Assembly (NCBI GenBank): GCA_964408175.1
Contig: CAYOYL010000174.1
Coordinates: 1-16,793, forward strand
DNA length: 16,793 nt
Direction: 5' to 3'
Origin: JAFGKM01 sp964408175
Lineage (GTDB): Bacteria; Ratteibacteria; UBA8468; B48-G9; JAFGKM01
In this document: positions 14,716 to 16,793 of the stretch, one piece after another
Layout of the letters: each line of letters begins with the position of its first letter
Position numbering within the stretch: the stretch's first letter is position 1
Position numbers and translations under genes: made by a program
The notes under the pieces: model-generated
The model's database searches: none
What the model was told of the DNA's origin: nothing
The model's input: only the letters and a program-made list of their open reading frames with translations

Positions 14716-14739
14716 ATACGGTTTACAAAAATACCGTAT
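14716..14739. terminator. Hairpin just after the LarA-GlcD pair
   Basis: ATACGGT (14716-14722) pairs perfectly with ACCGTAT (14733-14739) around an A-rich 10-base loop, 13 bases after the GlcD stop. No T-run follows, so it is a weak intrinsic terminator. It may cap the 3' end of the message. Confidence 0.4.
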
Positions 14740-14764
14740 ATATTCACTGAACTGCGTGTATTTT

Positions 14765-14936
14765 CCCTCTCCTTAAGGGGAGAGGGGTGCCGATGCGATG
14801 AATAAAGAGCATCGTATGGCACGCCCGCTGAGTTAGTGAGGCAGGTGACCGAAGCCCGTCAGGGCAAGACGGGTGAGGGTGAAATTTGTGGTTCTCCACT
14901 CACCCCCACCTACATCCTCCCCCGTAAAGGGGGAGG
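14765..14936. repeat. Composite intergenic block of consecutive hairpins
   Basis: Most of the gap between the convergent GlcD and URO-D genes is occupied by stems in series: CCCTCTCC/GGAGAGGG (14765-14772 with 14779-14786), the dispersed repeat (14787-14822), CCCGTC/GACGGG (14855-14860 with 14868-14873), GGGTGAG/CTCACCC (14871-14877 with 14899-14905) and CCTCCCCC/GGGGGAGG (14916-14923 with 14929-14936). The third and fourth overlap by three bases, so only one can form fully. The first abuts the second with no gap. Such dense palindromes point to a REP/BIME-like or miniature mobile element, or a structured RNA. No coding function is seen. Confidence 0.6.
14787..14822. repeat. Dispersed hairpin repeat, copy B
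   Basis: This matches copy A at 1386-1421 over 36 bases. GTGC (14787-14790) pairs with GCAC (14819-14822), CGATGC (14791-14796) pairs with GCATCG (14809-14814), the bulge is TATG, and the loop is 12 bases, as in copy A. Relative to copy A, the outermost T-A pair has become G-C and the innermost T-A pair C-G. Both are compensatory. Confidence 0.7.
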
Positions 14937-14950
14937 AATAACGGTGCTGA

Positions 14951-14975
14951 CTGAGTATTTACAAAATACCTTCAG
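14951..14975. terminator. Hairpin at the 3' side of the URO-D-like gene
   Basis: CTGA (14951-14954) and GTATTT (14955-14960) pair with AAATAC (14964-14969) and TCAG (14972-14975), with loop ACA and a two-base bulge. It lies about 28 bases past the minus-strand stop at 15003. It lacks a convincing T-run on either strand, so it may be an mRNA-end stem rather than a true intrinsic terminator. Confidence 0.35.
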
Positions 14976-15002
14976 CCTTTCATTTGCTGCCTATGACACT
15001 GA

Positions 15003-16028
15003 TTATCTGTATCTTCCGTACATCCTGACAGCCTCAAGCATCGCTGCGTAATTCTCCGGTTTTACCTCTGAATGGATGGAATTGCTTGAGGAGATGATAT
15101 ACCCGCCTTCAGGAGCAACTTCTTCAATTGTTTTCTTTACCACTCTTTTTACATCATCAGTGGACGCCTTACTGAGGAGTTCTGTTGTATCAATGTTGCC
15201 GATGACACAAATCTTGTATTTATTCTTGACCGCTCTCATATCCATACCGGCAATGGGATCCAGAGGGTGGATTGCGTCAATCCCTGTTTCCACTATCATA
15301 TCCATTATTGAGTTGACATTGCCGTCGGTATGTTTAATGCAATAGCCCCCGTTTTCTTTAACTGTACCAACGACCTCTTTCATCCCCGGCAGAAAAAATT
15401 CTTTAAAGTGCTGCGGCGATATTAAAGGACCGTTTGTTGCACCGTAGTCATCACCGAAAACAATTATCTCCGCTCCTATTTCTATCGCTTTTTTGATTAT
15501 TACCTTTGTGTGTTCTACGGATAGTCTTACCAGTCTTTTTACAATCTCCGGGTTAAGAACCAGTTCCATCATTAGTTCGGTCATTCCGCGAAGGTAGGTG
15601 GGATATGAAAAGGCATCGTGAAGGTGCATTGCAATTGCCTTTTTTCCCTTAAAGCGTTTTATCAGAGACTGTAACTGTTCATACCGATAGGGGTCTAAAG
15701 GGTCAGGGGGAGTATAGTTGTCTAAATCTTCTTTTGATTGTATAGGTCCTTTCATGGGAAAGGGGACTATCTCTTTTGTGGTTTTTCTGATTTCACCCCA
15801 TTCTGTCCTGAACAGGTTTTCTTCTCCGGGTATTTTTTCCCGGCGGTATAAAGAGGAGGGGGTACCTGTAATCGCAATATCTATCTCCATCTTTTCTATG
15901 AAATCCGAATAGGAACAGCCCGGGCATATTTTTTCAATTACCTTGGGGTCAATCATAAGTTCAAATACAGGGACCCTGTCAGGTTCTTTAAACTGTAAAG
16001 CGGTGATAACCCTTTCGAGAGAGTTCAT
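15003..16028 (-). CDS. Uroporphyrinogen decarboxylase-superfamily protein, probable corrinoid methyltransferase-like
   Basis: A 341-residue URO-D-superfamily TIM barrel. It opens with RVITALQFKEPDRVPVFE-type sequence typical of the MtaA/MtbA-like branch. Other marks are FGDDYG (191-196), KHTDGN (232-237, candidate metal-binding His233 and Asp235), HPLDP (254-258), GNID (277-280) and SSSNSIH (313-319). The true HemE active-site arginine-rich N-terminal motif is absent, so a heme role is unlikely. Relatives move methyl groups to or from corrinoid or coenzyme carriers or demethylate small molecules, and the substrate here is unknown. No corrinoid protein gene is in the window. The ATG at 16028 fits family starts. 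The open frame extends to a TTG at 16046, which lacks a Shine-Dalgarno and lies inside the promoter. Confidence 0.88.
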   Translation of the reverse strand: MNSLERVITALQFKEPDRVPVFELMIDPKVIEKICPGCSYSDFIEKMEIDIAITGTPSSLYRREKIPGEENLFRTEWGEIRKTTKEIVPFPMKGPIQSKEDLDNYTPPDPLDPYRYEQLQSLIKRFKGKKAIAMHLHDAFSYPTYLRGMTELMMELVLNPEIVKRLVRLSVEHTKVIIKKAIEIGAEIIVFGDDYGATNGPLISPQHFKEFFLPGMKEVVGTVKENGGYCIKHTDGNVNSIMDMIVETGIDAIHPLDPIAGMDMRAVKNKYKICVIGNIDTTELLSKASTDDVKRVVKKTIEEVAPEGGYIISSSNSIHSEVKPENYAAMLEAVRMYGRYR

Positions 16029-16034
16029 ACCTAT

Positions 16035-16062
16035 ATTTAAACACAAGGCTTTTTTTTGTCAA
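16035..16062 (-). promoter_or_regulatory. Putative promoter placing the start site on the URO-D-like gene's ATG
   Basis: On the minus strand a perfect TTGACA (16062-16057) is followed after 16 bases by TTAAAT (16040-16035). A start seven bases past the -10 box would fall at 16028, the A of the ATG. No good Shine-Dalgarno precedes that ATG, which fits a leaderless message. A 17-base spacing with TAAATA is the alternative and gives nearly the same start. Confidence 0.45.
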
Positions 16063-16131
16063 GCGGCTGAGGGGGTGGGCGGGTTGTTTTCAGAACGTCA
16101 AGAACCAAAGGCAAATCAGAGGTTAAAAAGA

Positions 16132-16200
16132 CTGAATTCTCCCTGAGTATATAGGGGAATAAATACAAATTTTCTTTACCTGTTACAGCGTAGAATTCAG
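16132..16200. repeat. Perfect 9-base inverted repeat flanking an AT-rich 51-base segment
   Basis: CTGAATTCT (16132-16140) is the exact reverse complement of AGAATTCAG (16192-16200). The enclosed 51 bases are AT-rich and hold no gene. It lies between two minus-strand genes. It could be a pair of operator sites for the downstream URO-D-like gene or a tiny element's ends. The GAATTC core is itself palindromic, which raises the chance of coincidence. Confidence 0.4.
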
Positions 16201-16215
16201 ATAATATGGGTATCC

Positions 16216-16434
16216 TTATTTATTCTGTTGGGAATCTTCTTTAGATTCATACCATACAGATAAGAATATAGAGTCTTCTCTTGTGCCACTCATACCTGTA
16301 GGTGCCTGTCCAAAAAACTCATAAACCATTTTTACATTGACATTATCTTCCTTTATCCACGCATTTAGTTCGTCATCAAAAAAATGTAAAGCCTTGGAAG
16401 TTAATCCACCCGTAAAGTGTCTGACGCGTAACAT
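16216..16434 (-). CDS. Small conserved-looking cytoplasmic protein of unknown function
   Basis: A 72-residue protein starting MLRVRHFTGG, with no signal peptide or membrane segment. The pattern is strand (MLRVRHF), amphipathic helix (KALHFFDDELNAWIKE), strand (VNVKMVYEFFGQ), a GMSGT turn and a last strand (SIFLSVWYE), a compact alpha/beta layout that recalls small Cse60-like proteins only loosely. The start is decided by AGAGGGGGTG (16441-16450) about six bases upstream of the ATG at 16434. A longer frame opening at 16473 has no such site. It is transcribed toward the URO-D-like gene, 187 bases away. I do not recognise a function. Confidence 0.7.
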   Translation of the reverse strand: MLRVRHFTGGLTSKALHFFDDELNAWIKEDNVNVKMVYEFFGQAPTGMSGTREDSIFLSVWYESKEDSQQNK

Positions 16435-16651
16435 CTTTATCACCCCCTCTCTTAATAATCTGTTTTTATTCAAGGAACATCAAATACGTACAAATTTTGT
16501 GCAGCCTTTTTATAATCCCAGACCCTATCAATCTGTTGTTCATTGAGATATATTAACCTTTAGTTCCTTATTGTGTCAAACAGGATATTTGGAACTGAAA
16601 TTCCGACATAAGAATTATAGAATGATACGGAGAGGAAAGGAAAGAGTTGAC

Positions 16652-16793
16652 GTGCGAGTGTGGAAGCATAGAAGTAAGACAAGGCGAAGAGCGGAAGCGT
16701 TCTGACCAATAACCTTGCCCGGAGCTGTCTGAACCCTCCGGAGCTTGTTTTTCGGGCGCAGGAGGGTGAGTTCTCCGGGTGTCAGACTTCGCC
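16652..16793 (+). mobile_element. Structured RNA at the window edge, candidate 5' end of a group II intron
   Basis: The segment begins GTGCG (16652-16656), the 5' consensus of bacterial group II introns. A small GGAA-capped hairpin follows and then GTAAGACAAGG, comparable to the GTTAAGTCAAG after the first hairpin of the lactococcal Ll.LtrB intron. Further on, CAAGG/CCTTG (16680-16684 with 16713-16717) encloses AGAGCG-GAAG-CGTTCT (16688-16703). CCCGGAG/CTCCGGG (16718-16724 with 16773-16779) starts on the very next base and encloses ACCCTCC/GGAGGGT (16733-16739 with 16761-16767). This looks like RNA domain structure and not coding sequence. The remainder, including any reverse transcriptase gene and domain V, is outside the window. 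The sequence from 16451 to 16651 shows no gene. Confidence 0.45.

Noticed and set aside
14765..14936. CRISPR array
   Set aside because: The palindromic units differ in sequence and spacing. There are no regularly repeated identical units and no cas genes.
14836..15051. A 71-residue plus-strand open frame in the hairpin block
   Set aside because: It covers palindromes and the antisense end of the URO-D-like gene. It has no Shine-Dalgarno and low-complexity composition.
15003..16028. Heme biosynthesis uroporphyrinogen decarboxylase (hemE)
   Set aside because: The N-terminal arginine-rich substrate motif of true HemE is missing and the sequence follows the methyltransferase-like branch. No heme genes are nearby.

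Overview
The window (about 16.8 kb, moderate G+C, Shine-Dalgarno-led genes, mostly short intergenic gaps) looks like chromosome from an uncultured anaerobic bacterium with an outer membrane. The evidence for anaerobiosis is an oxygen-sensitive glycyl radical enzyme with its radical-SAM activase, a nickel-pincer LarA-type racemase and a URO-D/methyltransferase-like enzyme. The evidence for an outer membrane is a secreted beta-barrel protein. The tRNA-Leu gene does not encode its CCA tail. The mix of Gfo/Idh oxidoreductases, SDR epimerases, AraC regulators and URO-D-like proteins is common in PVC/Omnitrophota-like and other candidate-phylum anaerobes, but the sequence alone does not fix the phylum.

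Region 1 (1-1563) is the edge of an integrated element: the tail of an excisionase-like helix-turn-helix gene, a complete tyrosine recombinase, and an intact tRNA-Leu(UAG) that shares one base with the recombinase stop codon. Beyond the tRNA lie hairpins, tRNA-Leu-like scraps, and one copy of a dispersed hairpin that recurs at 14787-14822 with compensatory base changes.

Region 2 (1564-7712) is a divergently arranged catabolic locus. An AraC-type regulator faces a tight four-gene operon: Gfo/Idh/MocA oxidoreductase, extended SDR oxidoreductase, glycyl radical enzyme (catalytic Cys341/Glu343, radical Gly659 in an unusual RVCGWN motif) and its activating enzyme. The genes are separated by 1 nt or overlap. 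The 200-base divergent gap holds good sigma70-like promoters in both directions, plus repeats placed where operators should lie. The likely logic is oxidation and rearrangement of a sugar or cyclitol, followed by radical elimination (dehydration or lyase). The substrate is unknown.

Region 3 (7713-11864, minus strand) is a cell-envelope cluster: a single-domain response regulator, then a promoter, then a secreted 538-residue protein of unrecognised family overlapping by 4 nt with an outer-membrane beta-barrel gene, then a two-helix membrane miniprotein and a second SDR epimerase.

Region 4 (12027-14703, plus strand) is a 2-hydroxyacid module: a LarA-family nickel racemase overlapping a GlcD-type FAD dehydrogenase, which would fit use of both enantiomers of lactate or a similar acid. 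It is followed by a dense block of consecutive hairpins.

Region 5 (15003-16793) contains a URO-D-superfamily gene whose promoter places the transcript start on the ATG (possible leaderless mRNA), a small conserved-looking protein, and at the right edge a multi-helix structured RNA that resembles the 5' end of a group II intron and runs off the window.
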